From Paenibacillus sp. N3.4 (GTDB taxonomy: Bacteria; Bacillota; Bacilli; Paenibacillales; NBRC-103111), in contig NZ_VRTT01000054.1 in NCBI RefSeq assembly GCF_008017805.1, positions 1 through 50,449 of the forward strand: DNA of 50,449 nucleotides, in the 5' to 3' direction. Shown piece after piece: positions 6,820-14,606 of this stretch. The translations under genes and the position numbers were made by a program. How positions within the stretch are numbered: position 1 is the first letter of the stretch; each line of letters begins with the position of its first letter. The notes beneath the pieces are model-generated. The model made no database searches, was not told the origin of the DNA, and saw only the letters and a list, made by a program, of their open reading frames with translations.

Positions 6820-7914
6820 ATGGAACATGATTCCTTAGTCAAAAGCAGTATTTCGATTATTAAGCTGAATCAACATCCTCGCGGTGGTTATGTGGCCTCG
6901 CCCCTCTTTCCTCCTTATTCGTATAGTTGGTTGAGAGACGGTACCTTTATTGCTTATGCGATGGATCGGGTCGGTGAAACGGAAAGTGCGGAACAGTTCT
7001 ATAGATGGGTTCATTATGTCCTTAAAGATAAGCGCTCTATTGTCGATACGCTTATTGGCAAACATGAGCGAAAGGAGTGGATTGACCGTTCAGAGTTTTT
7101 AGGGACTCGCTATCATTTAGACGGGCGTGACGATCAATCCGAATGGGGCCATTTTCAGTTAGACGGTTATGGCGCTTGGCTATGGGGACTAACGGAGCAT
7201 ATTCGAGTTACGGGTTGCACAACATTGCTAGAGGAATTTCGTGAAAGTATCGAGATTACGGTTGATTACTTGAAAACATTCTGGCACTATCCTAATTTCG
7301 ATTGTTGGGAAGAGTTCCCTGACTTCGTACATCCGGCGACATTAGCTTGTGTGTATGGCGGTCTCAAGAATCTTGGTGACATAGAGAAACGTTCTGAGTT
7401 GTTGCAGAAAGCGGAAGATATTAAAACCTTTATTTATGCCCACAGTGTGCACGAAGGCCGTTTCGTCAAGTCCATTCATTGCGTGGATGAGATATGGCAG
7501 CCTGCGTTGCCCGCTGTTGATGCCAGTTTACTTTGGCTGTGCGCACCTTTCGGTGTATGCGAGCCCAATGATCCGATCATGCAAAAGACGGTTCAAGCGA
7601 TCGAGGCTGACCTTAAACACGGTGGTATTCAACGCTATGTAGACGACCGCTACTATGGAGGGGGAGAATGGGTGCTGCTTACGGCTTGGTACGGGTGGTA
7701 TCAAGCTAAGCTGGGTAACCGAGAAGAGGGGCAGCGGTGTTTGGATTGGGTTATGAGTAAAGCTGATGCTTTAGGAAGACTGCCGGAGCAAGTTCCTGAT
7801 CATATGAGAGATGCAGCGGTTTATCCAGATTGGGTAGCCAAATTGGGCGAACCTGCACTTCCACTGCTTTGGTCGCAAGCTATGTACTTGGTGCTATCTG
7901 ACAGCCTGAAATAA
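6820..7914 (+). CDS. Glycoside hydrolase family 15 (glucoamylase-like) protein
   Basis: An (alpha/alpha)6-barrel enzyme of the glucoamylase/glucodextranase/trehalase clan. The family hallmarks are YSWLRDGTF at about residues 37-45, DCWEEFPD near 163 (which likely holds the general acid) and GRLPEQV near 322 (which likely holds the general base), followed by ALPLLWSQAMYL. With 364 residues it is a single catalytic domain without the N-terminal beta-sandwich of larger GH15 enzymes, and with no signal peptide, so it acts inside the cell. The ATG at 6820 is chosen because AGGAG lies just upstream; the TTG at 6802 lies in the terminator T-run. The substrate (alpha-glucan or trehalose-like sugar) cannot be deduced. 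Confidence 0.85.
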   Translation: MEHDSLVKSSISIIKLNQHPRGGYVASPLFPPYSYSWLRDGTFIAYAMDRVGETESAEQFYRWVHYVLKDKRSIVDTLIGKHERKEWIDRSEFLGTRYHLDGRDDQSEWGHFQLDGYGAWLWGLTEHIRVTGCTTLLEEFRESIEITVDYLKTFWHYPNFDCWEEFPDFVHPATLACVYGGLKNLGDIEKRSELLQKAEDIKTFIYAHSVHEGRFVKSIHCVDEIWQPALPAVDASLLWLCAPFGVCEPNDPIMQKTVQAIEADLKHGGIQRYVDDRYYGGGEWVLLTAWYGWYQAKLGNREEGQRCLDWVMSKADALGRLPEQVPDHMRDAAVYPDWVAKLGEPALPLLWSQAMYLVLSDSLK

Positions 7915-7961
7915 GCATACCTCACCCTTATGACGGGCAAATTGATAGGGGGGTGATGATT

Positions 7962-8177
7962 ATGCCGGATGTCAAATGTGCAGTTGCGAATTGCGAATTT
8001 TGGACGCAAGGCAACAACTGTAACGCAGGAACCATCATGATTGAAGTCGATCAGCATGCGAACGCTAGTTACAATGAAGAGTTTGCAGGGGAATCCTTTG
8101 ATTCGGAGCATCAAGATGCAGCTGCTAAAGCGGCCAACACCTGTTGTCACACTTTTAAAGCCAAGAACAAGCATTAA
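7962..8177 (+). CDS. Small cysteine-rich DUF1540 protein
   Basis: The 71-residue product shows the DUF1540 pattern: CAVANCEFWTQGNNC, then CxAxxIMI, and a CCHTF motif near the C-terminus, giving four to five conserved cysteines that could bind a metal. Proteins of this family are common in spore-formers; their function is unknown. A run of six Gs at 7948-7953 provides a ribosome site 8 bases before the ATG at 7962; the upstream GTG and ATG at 7953/7956 are too close to it. It is followed after 22 bases by a membrane protein gene, probably in the same transcript. Confidence 0.85.
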   Translation: MPDVKCAVANCEFWTQGNNCNAGTIMIEVDQHANASYNEEFAGESFDSEHQDAAAKAANTCCHTFKAKNKH

Positions 8178-8199
8178 GGTTGCATAACATGGAGGCAGC

Positions 8200-8631
8200 A
8201 TGAATAATGACGAAGTCTTTATGGACAAAGCTACCAAGGAACGGTACCAGCTGGAACAAATTCGCAGAGAAAGCGGATTTCAACACAAAGAAGAGTACGC
8301 GGCGGAAATTGCAGCTCCCTTAAGCGCTTTGAATGCCGTGAGTCCTTATCGTCCTGGCAAACCAGAGAAAGTGGAAGCCAGCTCTGAAGTTTCCGATGAG
8401 GAAGTTCAGGAATTGGTGGAAGTTGTTACTCGCAACAAAGCAGTAGGTTATGTCGCGCTGTTCGTTGCGTTGGCTTCACTCTTTGTTTGGCCTGTTTTGA
8501 TGGGGGTATCTGGTATTGTTTTAGGGATTATTGCTTTTGTTATGGGGAACAAAATCCTTGGGTCTTGGTCAATTGCACTTGGTTTTATTGCCGTCGTCGC
8601 TTATTTTTTGTTAGTTCCCTATTATGCCTGA
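8200..8631 (+). CDS. Small membrane protein with charged N-terminal domain (DUF4190-like)
   Basis: The first 75 residues are hydrophilic, acidic and probably disordered. The rest forms two or three membrane helices (GYVALFVALASLFVW, then glycine-rich VSGIVLGIIAFVMG, then the last one). The glycine-rich pair resembles DUF4190-type membrane proteins, but I cannot assign the family firmly. The start is ATG with GGAGG at good spacing. A terminator follows immediately, so this gene ends the short operon with the DUF1540 gene. Function unknown. Confidence 0.75.
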   Translation: MNNDEVFMDKATKERYQLEQIRRESGFQHKEEYAAEIAAPLSALNAVSPYRPGKPEKVEASSEVSDEEVQELVEVVTRNKAVGYVALFVALASLFVWPVLMGVSGIVLGIIAFVMGNKILGSWSIALGFIAVVAYFLLVPYYA

Positions 8632-8643
8632 ACGCAATAAGAG

Positions 8644-8673
8644 CAAGCCGAGAAATCGGCTTGTTTTTCTTTT
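8644..8673 (+). terminator. Terminator after the small membrane protein gene
   Basis: CAAGCCGA (8644-8651), GAAA tetraloop, TCGGCTTG (8656-8663), then TTTTTCTTTT. Confidence 0.92.
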
Positions 8674-8804
8674 ATTTCGCAAAAAAACAGGTTATTCGCG
8701 TTTGAAGGGCATAATTAGCGGGTAAAGGCTCGTTAGAGCATCAAATTAATGCTTATACTCCCATTTACTCGTACTATTTGGTCAGGGGAGTCATATTTGC
8801 ACCT

Positions 8805-8832
8805 TTGAATGCTTACAGTATTATTATATAAT
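8805..8832 (+). promoter_or_regulatory. Probable promoter of the CorC-family gene
   Basis: TTGAAT (8805-8810), a 16-base spacer and a perfect TATAAT (8827-8832). It lies about 95 bases before the start codon; the leader contains a ribosome-site-like GGGAGG at 8869-8874 that does not serve an obvious reading frame. Confidence 0.65.
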
Positions 8833-8925
8833 AAAAAGTGATATTTCAAATTCAAATCGAAATTAAGGGAGGTGTACCTATTCTCCTTGGTGCCGAAACG
8901 CACTTTATAGGGGATAGGTAAGGTA

Positions 8926-9411
8926 TTGGAAGATCCTTTGCCCGGAACGTTAATTAGTTTTGTGTTAATGTTTGGATTAGTATTGTTAAATGGTTTTTTT
9001 GTCGCTGCAGAATTCGCGATGGTGAAAGTAAGAGGCAGCCGAATTGATTCGCTTGTTGAAGAGGGCAGCCGTAATGCAAAGTTCGCTCAAGGGATTATGA
9101 ACAATCTGGATGCTTATTTAGGGGCATGTCAGCTTGGTATTACGCTTACTTCTTTGGGACTCGGTTATGTCGGGGAGCCAACTTTCGCCAAAATTTTGGA
9201 GCCGCTGTTCGCACCGCTGCATTTGCCTGAAACGGTGTTTCACACAATAACCTTTATCATTGCTTTTTCCTTAATGACGATTTTGCATATTACCTTAGGC
9301 GAGCAATTTCCTAAAACGTATGCGATTCGTAAAGCCGAACAAATGACGTTGTTTTCCTCAGGCCCCATGGTCTTGTTTTACAAAGTAATGTACCCTTTAT
9401 TTGGATATTAA
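8926..9411 (+). CDS. CorC/HlyC-type transporter-associated protein, N-terminal half (frameshifted)
   Basis: This part is the DUF21 (CNNM) membrane domain: a first helix (ISFVLMFGLVLLNGFFVAAEFAMV), the conserved ARGSRIDSL-type loop (here KVRGSRIDSL), GACQLGITLTSLGLGYVGEP, and a third helix followed by the conserved GEQFPKTYA. Family members are about 430 residues and continue with CBS domains. Here the frame stops at TAA 9409-9411, while the next frame reads PFIWILNGISNWMLRR across 9396-9440 and then continues as the CBS part. One base is missing around 9393-9398. The start is TTG at 8926 with an AAGG-like ribosome site; an upstream start is possible. The family is linked to magnesium or cobalt handling. 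Confidence 0.82.
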   Translation: MEDPLPGTLISFVLMFGLVLLNGFFVAAEFAMVKVRGSRIDSLVEEGSRNAKFAQGIMNNLDAYLGACQLGITLTSLGLGYVGEPTFAKILEPLFAPLHLPETVFHTITFIIAFSLMTILHITLGEQFPKTYAIRKAEQMTLFSSGPMVLFYKVMYPLFGY

Positions 9412-9428
9412 ACGGAATATCCAACTGG

Positions 9429-10259
9429 ATGCTGCGACGTGTCGGGATTGAACCCACTACTGAGCACGAGTCAGCCCATACGGAGGAAGAAATTCGTGTC
9501 CTCATGAAAGAAAGCCACAGAAGCGGACATATCGATAACACAGAGCTTACGCTTGTTGATAATATATTCGAATTCGCAGAAACGACCGCACGAGAAATTA
9601 TGATTCCAAGAACAGAGATGGAAGTTTTGTACGCTGGACTTTCTTACTCCGAGAACTTAGCTATCGCAATTAAAGAAATGCGCACACGCTATCCGGTATG
9701 TGATCCCGACAAAGACAATATTATTGGTTTCGTTCATATCAAGGATTTACTTAAACCGGATGCAAACCTAAGAGGCATCAAAAAAATCATTCGACCGATT
9801 ACAACGGTTCCGGACTCCATTCATATTAGTGATTTGCTCAAAATGATGCAGAAAAGAAAAAGCCAAATGGCGCTGCTCATCGATGAATATGGCGGTACCT
9901 CAGGGCTTGTGACGTTGGAAGACATTATGGAAGAAATTGTTGGCGAAATTCAGGATGAGTTTGACGAAGAGCGTCCAACCATTGAAATCAAAGACGAATT
10001 TTCTTTCTCTATTGACGGTTTGCTGCTCATAGACGAAGTTAACGACTATTTCGGCGTCGATATTGTATCGGACGACTATGATACCATTGGTGGCTGGATT
10101 TACTCACAAACAGAGATTCCGCCTAGTAAAAATCAGCAGGTCATCTATAATGACGAATATATGTTTATTGTGGAAGAGACGGACCATTTACGAATTTCGC
10201 GCGTCACTGTCAGAAAGCTGCCAGAGCCAAATGAAATGCTTCAACAAAATATATCATGA
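9429..10259 (+). CDS. CorC/HlyC-type protein, CBS and CorC_HlyC domains (frameshifted half)
   Basis: Two CBS domains start around REIMIPRTEM (residue 50) and IRPITTVPDSIHIS (about 110), with the family signature IDEYGGTSGLVTLEDIMEEIVGEI at about 145-170. The C-terminal FAD-binding-like CorC_HlyC domain then covers about 190-270 (IDGLLLIDEVN). The ATG at 9429 is simply the first ATG after the frame break; it has no ribosome site and is an internal methionine in relatives (NWMLRR). The complete gene would be 8926-10259, about 444 residues. These proteins sit in the membrane with cytosolic CBS domains that sense nucleotides or magnesium. Confidence 0.85.
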   Translation: MLRRVGIEPTTEHESAHTEEEIRVLMKESHRSGHIDNTELTLVDNIFEFAETTAREIMIPRTEMEVLYAGLSYSENLAIAIKEMRTRYPVCDPDKDNIIGFVHIKDLLKPDANLRGIKKIIRPITTVPDSIHISDLLKMMQKRKSQMALLIDEYGGTSGLVTLEDIMEEIVGEIQDEFDEERPTIEIKDEFSFSIDGLLLIDEVNDYFGVDIVSDDYDTIGGWIYSQTEIPPSKNQQVIYNDEYMFIVEETDHLRISRVTVRKLPEPNEMLQQNIS

Positions 10260-10266
10260 AAAGCTG

Positions 10267-10299
10267 GAAGAGCAGTCGATTAAGACTGTTCTTCTTTTT
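10267..10299 (+). terminator. Terminator after the CorC-family gene
   Basis: GAAGAGCAGTC (10267-10277) pairs with GACTGTTCTTC (10284-10294) with one G-T pair, GATTAA loop, then TTTTT. Confidence 0.9.
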
Positions 10300-10431
10300 G
10301 CATAGAAGGGAATTTCGATGAACTTCTATTGCTGGGTAAGTGTGCGAAATAAAAAATAGGGGATAGTCGTCAGGGCTCAAAACGTGTACAATAAAGACAA
10401 CAATAAGCGTGATAGAAACGAGGACTGACGG

Positions 10432-11142
10432 ATGAACAGCACGAACAGCATAGATCCTAGATTGATGAAAGAGTTGCTCCAGCTGCAGCTGCTCAATAAA
10501 ATGAGTTTGCTATCCGGTGGCACATCGACATCAAGTACGGATGATTCAGGTGATTTTAGCGCACTGCTGGAAACCGTTATGGGTCAAGCCTCAGGATCGA
10601 CAATGACAGGAAAAGATCCCATGGCTTCACTATTAGGTTCTGCATCTGTGAATAGTATTCCCAGTTCTTTGAACGCCTTGGGCAGAGCTTATACACCGCT
10701 TCAAACCGCGAACAGGGCTTCCTCCTTATCGCAATACGACGGTCTTATTCAAGAGGCAAGCCGCAAGTACGGGGTAGATTCTTCTCTCGTCAAAGCCGTG
10801 ATTCAGCAGGAATCCGAGTTTAATCACCAAGCGGTTTCATCAGCGGGGGCCAAAGGCTTAATGCAGCTAATGGATGGGACCGGAAGTGGATACGGTGTGA
10901 CTAATCCTTTCGATCCTAAGCAAAATGTGGATGCAGGGACGCATTTCCTTAGTCATCTGATCAAGAAATACAACGGGAATGAAGGAGTCGCTCTGGCGGC
11001 TTACAATGCCGGACCTGGCCGTGTAGATCGATTAGGCATACAGAATGATCAGGATTTAGCCAACAAGCTTCACCTGCTTCCCAAAGAGACACAAGCTTAT
11101 GTGAGTAAGGTGCTTGGTCATAAGACGACTTTTTCCATCTAA
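10432..11142 (+). CDS. Lytic transglycosylase (SLT domain)
   Basis: The C-terminal 135 residues form a soluble lytic transglycosylase domain: catalytic glutamate in IQQESEFN (about residue 126), then GAKGLMQLM and the ALAAYNAGPGRVD motif near 190. These enzymes cleave peptidoglycan between MurNAc and GlcNAc to give anhydro ends. The first 95 residues are serine-, threonine- and leucine-rich, low in order, and begin without a classical signal peptide, as in the Bacillus YjbJ type, so export may use another route. The start is ATG at 10432, with GAGGACTGACGG as a weak ribosome site. A single-gene transcript is likely, with terminators on both sides. Confidence 0.88.
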   Translation: MNSTNSIDPRLMKELLQLQLLNKMSLLSGGTSTSSTDDSGDFSALLETVMGQASGSTMTGKDPMASLLGSASVNSIPSSLNALGRAYTPLQTANRASSLSQYDGLIQEASRKYGVDSSLVKAVIQQESEFNHQAVSSAGAKGLMQLMDGTGSGYGVTNPFDPKQNVDAGTHFLSHLIKKYNGNEGVALAAYNAGPGRVDRLGIQNDQDLANKLHLLPKETQAYVSKVLGHKTTFSI

Positions 11143-11155
11143 CAAAATGTTTAAG

Positions 11156-11195
11156 AAGCTGATTTTCGCATGCGAGATGCGGGGATCAGCTTTTT
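11156..11195 (+). terminator. Terminator after the transglycosylase gene
   Basis: AAGCTGAT (11156-11163) pairs with ATCAGCTT (11185-11192), extended by an inner CGCAT/ATGCG stem, followed by TTTTT. Confidence 0.85.
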
Positions 11196-11297
11196 GTGCT
11201 GCGGAGCAGGCTTGAGTTATCCTTTGTTATACGTTTTAATGAGAAGGTACTATTAAAATAGAAATGTGGATGCAAGTTAAAGGAGAATCAGCAAGAT

Positions 11298-12476
11298 ATG
11301 CTTTATCTGGATTACGCGGCGACAACGCCACCCTACGAAGAGGTCATTGATACAATTGCGGAAGTCATGAGGGAACATTACGGGAACCCATCTTCGATTC
11401 ACCGATTAGGGGTTCAAGCAGACAAACTTCTACAAAGCTCCAAAGAGGTTATTGCCGGTGCTTTGGGTGTGATGCAGAGTGAAATTATATGTACTTCAGG
11501 TGGAACGGAAAGTAACAATTTGGCAATTAAGGGGGTAGCTTATAGCTATCAAAACCGTGGGAAGCATCTGATCACGACTCAAATCGAACATCCTTCGGTA
11601 AGCGAAGTGTTTCTTCAGCTTGAGCGTGAGGGTTTTCGGGTTACTTATTTACCTGTAGATCGCAAGGGGCTAGTAAATCTAGATGCTCTTCAGGAGGCAA
11701 TCTGCGAGGAAACGACACTCGTAAGTATCATGTTCGTAAATAATGAAGTGGGGACGATTCAACCCATCTATGAAATTGGTCAATTGCTAGCTAAATATCC
11801 GAAAATTTTTTTCCATGTGGATGCGATACAAGGAATAGCCAAGGTGCCCTTCAAACCAAAAGCTTGGGGAGTCGATCTTTGCAGTGCCTCAGCGCATAAA
11901 TTTCGTGGGCCTAAGGGTGTAGGGTTTTTATACCGGAGGGAAGGTGTGCAGATCAAGCCGCTGTTTGCTGGCGGCGCTCAAGAACAAGGGGCACGCTCAG
12001 GGACGGAAAATGTTCCGCTTATTGTGGGAATGGCTAAGGCGTTGAGGATATCACTCGATCATTTGGTAGTCAAAATAGAGCAAAGATATTGGATCAGAAG
12101 AAAGATCGTGGATGGCATATCCCGGATGCCAGAGTTGACGCTTACAGGCTCGGAGATAGAAGAAGAGATGGCACCTCATATCGTACATTTTGCCTTCGCT
12201 GGTATGAAGGCAGAGGTTGTGGTACATGCTCTGGAACAACGCCATATATATATTTCCACGAAATCGGCTTGTGCTTCGGGCGAATCAGATCCAAGCTCGG
12301 TAATGTTAGCGTTAGGCTGCAGCCGAGAGCAAGCGGTCAGTGGGTTACGAGTCAGCTTTTCAGAGGAACATAGGGAAGAAGATGCGGAGCAGTTCCTAGC
12401 AGCTCTGCGGGATGTCGTGAAGGAGCTTGCTCCCATGATTGCATTACCATCGATTCGAAGGGGGAAGCGAAGATGA
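11298..12476 (+). CDS. Cysteine desulfurase (NifS/IscS family)
   Basis: A PLP enzyme that takes sulfur from cysteine and hands it on as a persulfide. The N-terminus YLDYAATTPP is typical; TSGGTESNNLAIKG binds the cofactor phosphate, HVDAIQG holds the aspartate contacting the PLP ring, and SASAHKFRGPKG holds the PLP lysine (about residue 200). The active cysteine is in STKSACASGESD (about 327). The length of 392 is normal. The stop overlaps the thiI start by 4 bases (ATGA), a conserved pair in which the desulfurase (NifZ in Bacillus) charges ThiI. This makes a role in tRNA 4-thiouridine formation more likely than general Fe-S assembly. Confidence 0.92.
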   Translation: MLYLDYAATTPPYEEVIDTIAEVMREHYGNPSSIHRLGVQADKLLQSSKEVIAGALGVMQSEIICTSGGTESNNLAIKGVAYSYQNRGKHLITTQIEHPSVSEVFLQLEREGFRVTYLPVDRKGLVNLDALQEAICEETTLVSIMFVNNEVGTIQPIYEIGQLLAKYPKIFFHVDAIQGIAKVPFKPKAWGVDLCSASAHKFRGPKGVGFLYRREGVQIKPLFAGGAQEQGARSGTENVPLIVGMAKALRISLDHLVVKIEQRYWIRRKIVDGISRMPELTLTGSEIEEEMAPHIVHFAFAGMKAEVVVHALEQRHIYISTKSACASGESDPSSVMLALGCSREQAVSGLRVSFSEEHREEDAEQFLAALRDVVKELAPMIALPSIRRGKRR

Positions 12477-13603
12477 AACCGGATTGTTTAATTTTACGCT
12501 TGGGCGAGTTAACGCTTAAAGGAAGAAACCGCAAGCGGTTTGAAAAAAGTGTTTTGACACAAATTCGTAAGGTTTTAGGTTCTTTTCCTGATTTAAGGTA
12601 TATTCCGGAATATGGTCGCGTATATGTGGAGCTAGGGGGGGCTGCTTACGAGGAGACATCAGTTGCTTTGCAGCGCGTTTTTGGACTTGCTTCTTTCAGT
12701 CCGGCGTATCATGCGCCTTTGGAGCTTGAAGCGATTCAGGAAATGGCACTTCGCATGATGCAGGGATTGCCGAAACAACCGACCACATTCAAAGTGACAG
12801 TCCGCCGCGTGAATAAAGCATTTCCTCATGATTCACAACGCATGAATTATTTGGTTGGAGGCTATGTTTTGCAAGCTTGTCCTGGGCTGCAGGTGGATGT
12901 GCATAACCCTGAGGTGGAACTGCGTGTGGAATTGCGAGAGGAAAAGGCGCTCTTGTATGCAGAAGTTATTGAAGGGGCAGGAGGTTTCCCGCTAGGAACG
13001 AGTGGGAGAGCGCTGCTCATGCTGTCTGGGGGTATTGACAGTCCTGTCGCGGGCTGGCTGGCTATGCGCAAGGGATTGGAAATCGAAGCGATTCACTTTC
13101 ACAGTTATCCGTATACTAGCGAACGGGCAAAGGATAAGGTGATTGAGCTGGCGCGTCAACTTTCGGCGTATTCAGATTCCATTAAGCTTCATTTGGTGCC
13201 CTTTACGAACGTGCAAACATCAATTCATCAAGCATATCAGGATAATTTATTAGTCACCCTGATTCGTCGAGCCATGTATCGTATTGCCGAGCAAGTTGCA
13301 GAGCGAGAGGGATTGGGTGCATTGGTAACGGGAGAGAGCTTAGGACAGGTAGCTAGTCAAACGCTGCCCAGTTTGAATGTCATTGGACGTGTTGTCACCT
13401 TGCCGCTCTTACAACCGCTCATTATGATGGACAAACAAGACATTATTCGTATTGCGGAATCGATAGGTACCTTTCCGATCTCCATTTTACCGTATGAAGA
13501 TTGCTGTTCCTTATTTCTGCCTCCATCTCCAAGTACAAATCCTAACTTACGGATGGTGGAGAAGATTGAAAACAGTATGTCTTTTTTTACCAGCCCTAAT
13601 TGA
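12473..13603 (+). CDS. thiI: tRNA 4-thiouridine sulfurtransferase ThiI (3' end frameshifted)
   Basis: ThiI adenylates U8 of tRNA and accepts sulfur from the desulfurase encoded upstream. An N-terminal ferredoxin-like plus THUMP region spans about 1-165, then the PP-loop ATP-pyrophosphatase begins with the signature LMLSGGIDSPVAG at about 180-192. No C-terminal rhodanese domain exists, as is normal in Bacillales. The frame ends in FFTSPN after a T7 run at 13582-13588. Removing one T lets it continue as FLPALIEEAVQKTETIHI to a TAA at 13680-13682, giving 402 residues with the usual ThiI C-terminus. So the real gene is very probably 12473-13682. Confidence 0.93.
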   Translation: MKPDCLILRLGELTLKGRNRKRFEKSVLTQIRKVLGSFPDLRYIPEYGRVYVELGGAAYEETSVALQRVFGLASFSPAYHAPLELEAIQEMALRMMQGLPKQPTTFKVTVRRVNKAFPHDSQRMNYLVGGYVLQACPGLQVDVHNPEVELRVELREEKALLYAEVIEGAGGFPLGTSGRALLMLSGGIDSPVAGWLAMRKGLEIEAIHFHSYPYTSERAKDKVIELARQLSAYSDSIKLHLVPFTNVQTSIHQAYQDNLLVTLIRRAMYRIAEQVAEREGLGALVTGESLGQVASQTLPSLNVIGRVVTLPLLQPLIMMDKQDIIRIAESIGTFPISILPYEDCCSLFLPPSPSTNPNLRMVEKIENSMSFFTSPN

Positions 13604-13712
13604 AGAAGCTGTTCAAAAAACCGAAACGATACACATCGTCAGCAGCGTAGAGAAGCCTCTTACCGAACAGCATCTATTTTAAAAGGCAAGAAGCCGTCGG
13701 AGGTCGTTAAGC

Positions 13713-14393
13713 ATGATTGATGCGCTCATGTTGTTTTTGCAAATTATGTTGATCAATATTGTCCTAAGCGGTGATAATGCTGTGGTGATCGCGCTAGCGA
13801 GTAAAAATCTTCCCCTTGATCAACGAAAGCGGGCGGTATGGTGGGGAGCTTTCGGTGCCATCGCTTTGCGGCTAGTCCTTACGCTAGTTGCTGTGAGCTT
13901 GCTCAGTATCCCTTTTATTCAGGCCGGCGGCTCGATCCTGTTGTTCTGGATTGCTGTCAAGCTCCTTACGGATGATGACAATCATGCCAATGTCAGAGAA
14001 GCTTCAACCCTAGGTAAAGCTATTTGGACGATTATTGTTGCGGATTTTGTGATGAGTCTGGATAATGTGCTTGCGATCGCCGCAAAAGGGAATGGGAACA
14101 ACACTGTCATTATCCTGGGGATTGGACTTAGTATTCCGATCATTATTTGGGGCAGTACGCTCGTGATGAATTTATTGCAAAAATTCCCCATACTCATTTT
14201 TATTGGAGCAGGGATACTCGGATACACTGCTGGAGAAATGTTCGTCAAAGATGACAAAATGATCGATTGGCTGCTGCATGACTACGAATTCCTGCATGTC
14301 TGGATTCCTATTGCTGCTTCGTCCGTCGTTGTAGTCATTGGATTTACGGTCAAATGGCTGCGCGGGTTCCAACTGAAAACGAGAAACGAATAG
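13713..14393 (+). CDS. TerC-family membrane protein (YjbE/MeeF-like)
   Basis: An integral membrane protein of the TerC family with about seven helices. The two hallmark repeats, LSGDNAVVIALAS (residues 18-30) and MSLDNVLAIAAKG (about 113-125), carry the paired aspartates thought to bind metal. Related Bacillus proteins export manganese and supply it to secreted enzymes; that role here is by family only. The length of 226 fits the YjbE subgroup without CBS domains. The ATG has GGAGG upstream. It follows thiI by 30 bases, so it may share that transcript; there is no room for a manganese riboswitch in front. A strong terminator closes the unit. Confidence 0.88.
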   Translation: MIDALMLFLQIMLINIVLSGDNAVVIALASKNLPLDQRKRAVWWGAFGAIALRLVLTLVAVSLLSIPFIQAGGSILLFWIAVKLLTDDDNHANVREASTLGKAIWTIIVADFVMSLDNVLAIAAKGNGNNTVIILGIGLSIPIIIWGSTLVMNLLQKFPILIFIGAGILGYTAGEMFVKDDKMIDWLLHDYEFLHVWIPIAASSVVVVIGFTVKWLRGFQLKTRNE

Positions 14394-14403
14394 TCAATAA
14401 AAA

Positions 14404-14446
14404 AATACCACCAAGCTGATCGGGGATCAGCTTGGTGGTATTTTTT
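14404..14446 (+). terminator. Very strong terminator after the TerC gene
   Basis: An 18-base perfect stem (14404-14421 with 14425-14442), GGG loop, followed by a run of six Ts. The As before the stem make it work on both strands. Confidence 0.95.
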
Positions 14447-14606
14447 GCGAAAAACAAAGAGAATACCATAATTGGAAATTTAAGAAAACAAGTGTTTACA
14501 GGGAATCTTCGGGTGATTGATCAGGTTATCTAGAAAATATGAAACTTTTTTCCAATTTTATCGTCTAGTTTATAGGGCTAGTTACGATGAGAAGGGAGTT
14601 TACAGC

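Noticed and set aside
8866..8925. Leader peptide before the CorC-family gene at the GGGAGG site
   Set aside because: No start codon at suitable distance opens a convincing frame.
13582..13588. Transcriptional slippage at the T7 run of thiI as a regulatory device
   Set aside because: Possible in principle, but ThiI is not known to be made in two forms, and the other nearby breaks suggest sequence error.
13683..13712. Manganese (yybP-ykoY) riboswitch before the TerC gene
   Set aside because: Only 30 bases separate it from the corrected thiI end, too short for the riboswitch.
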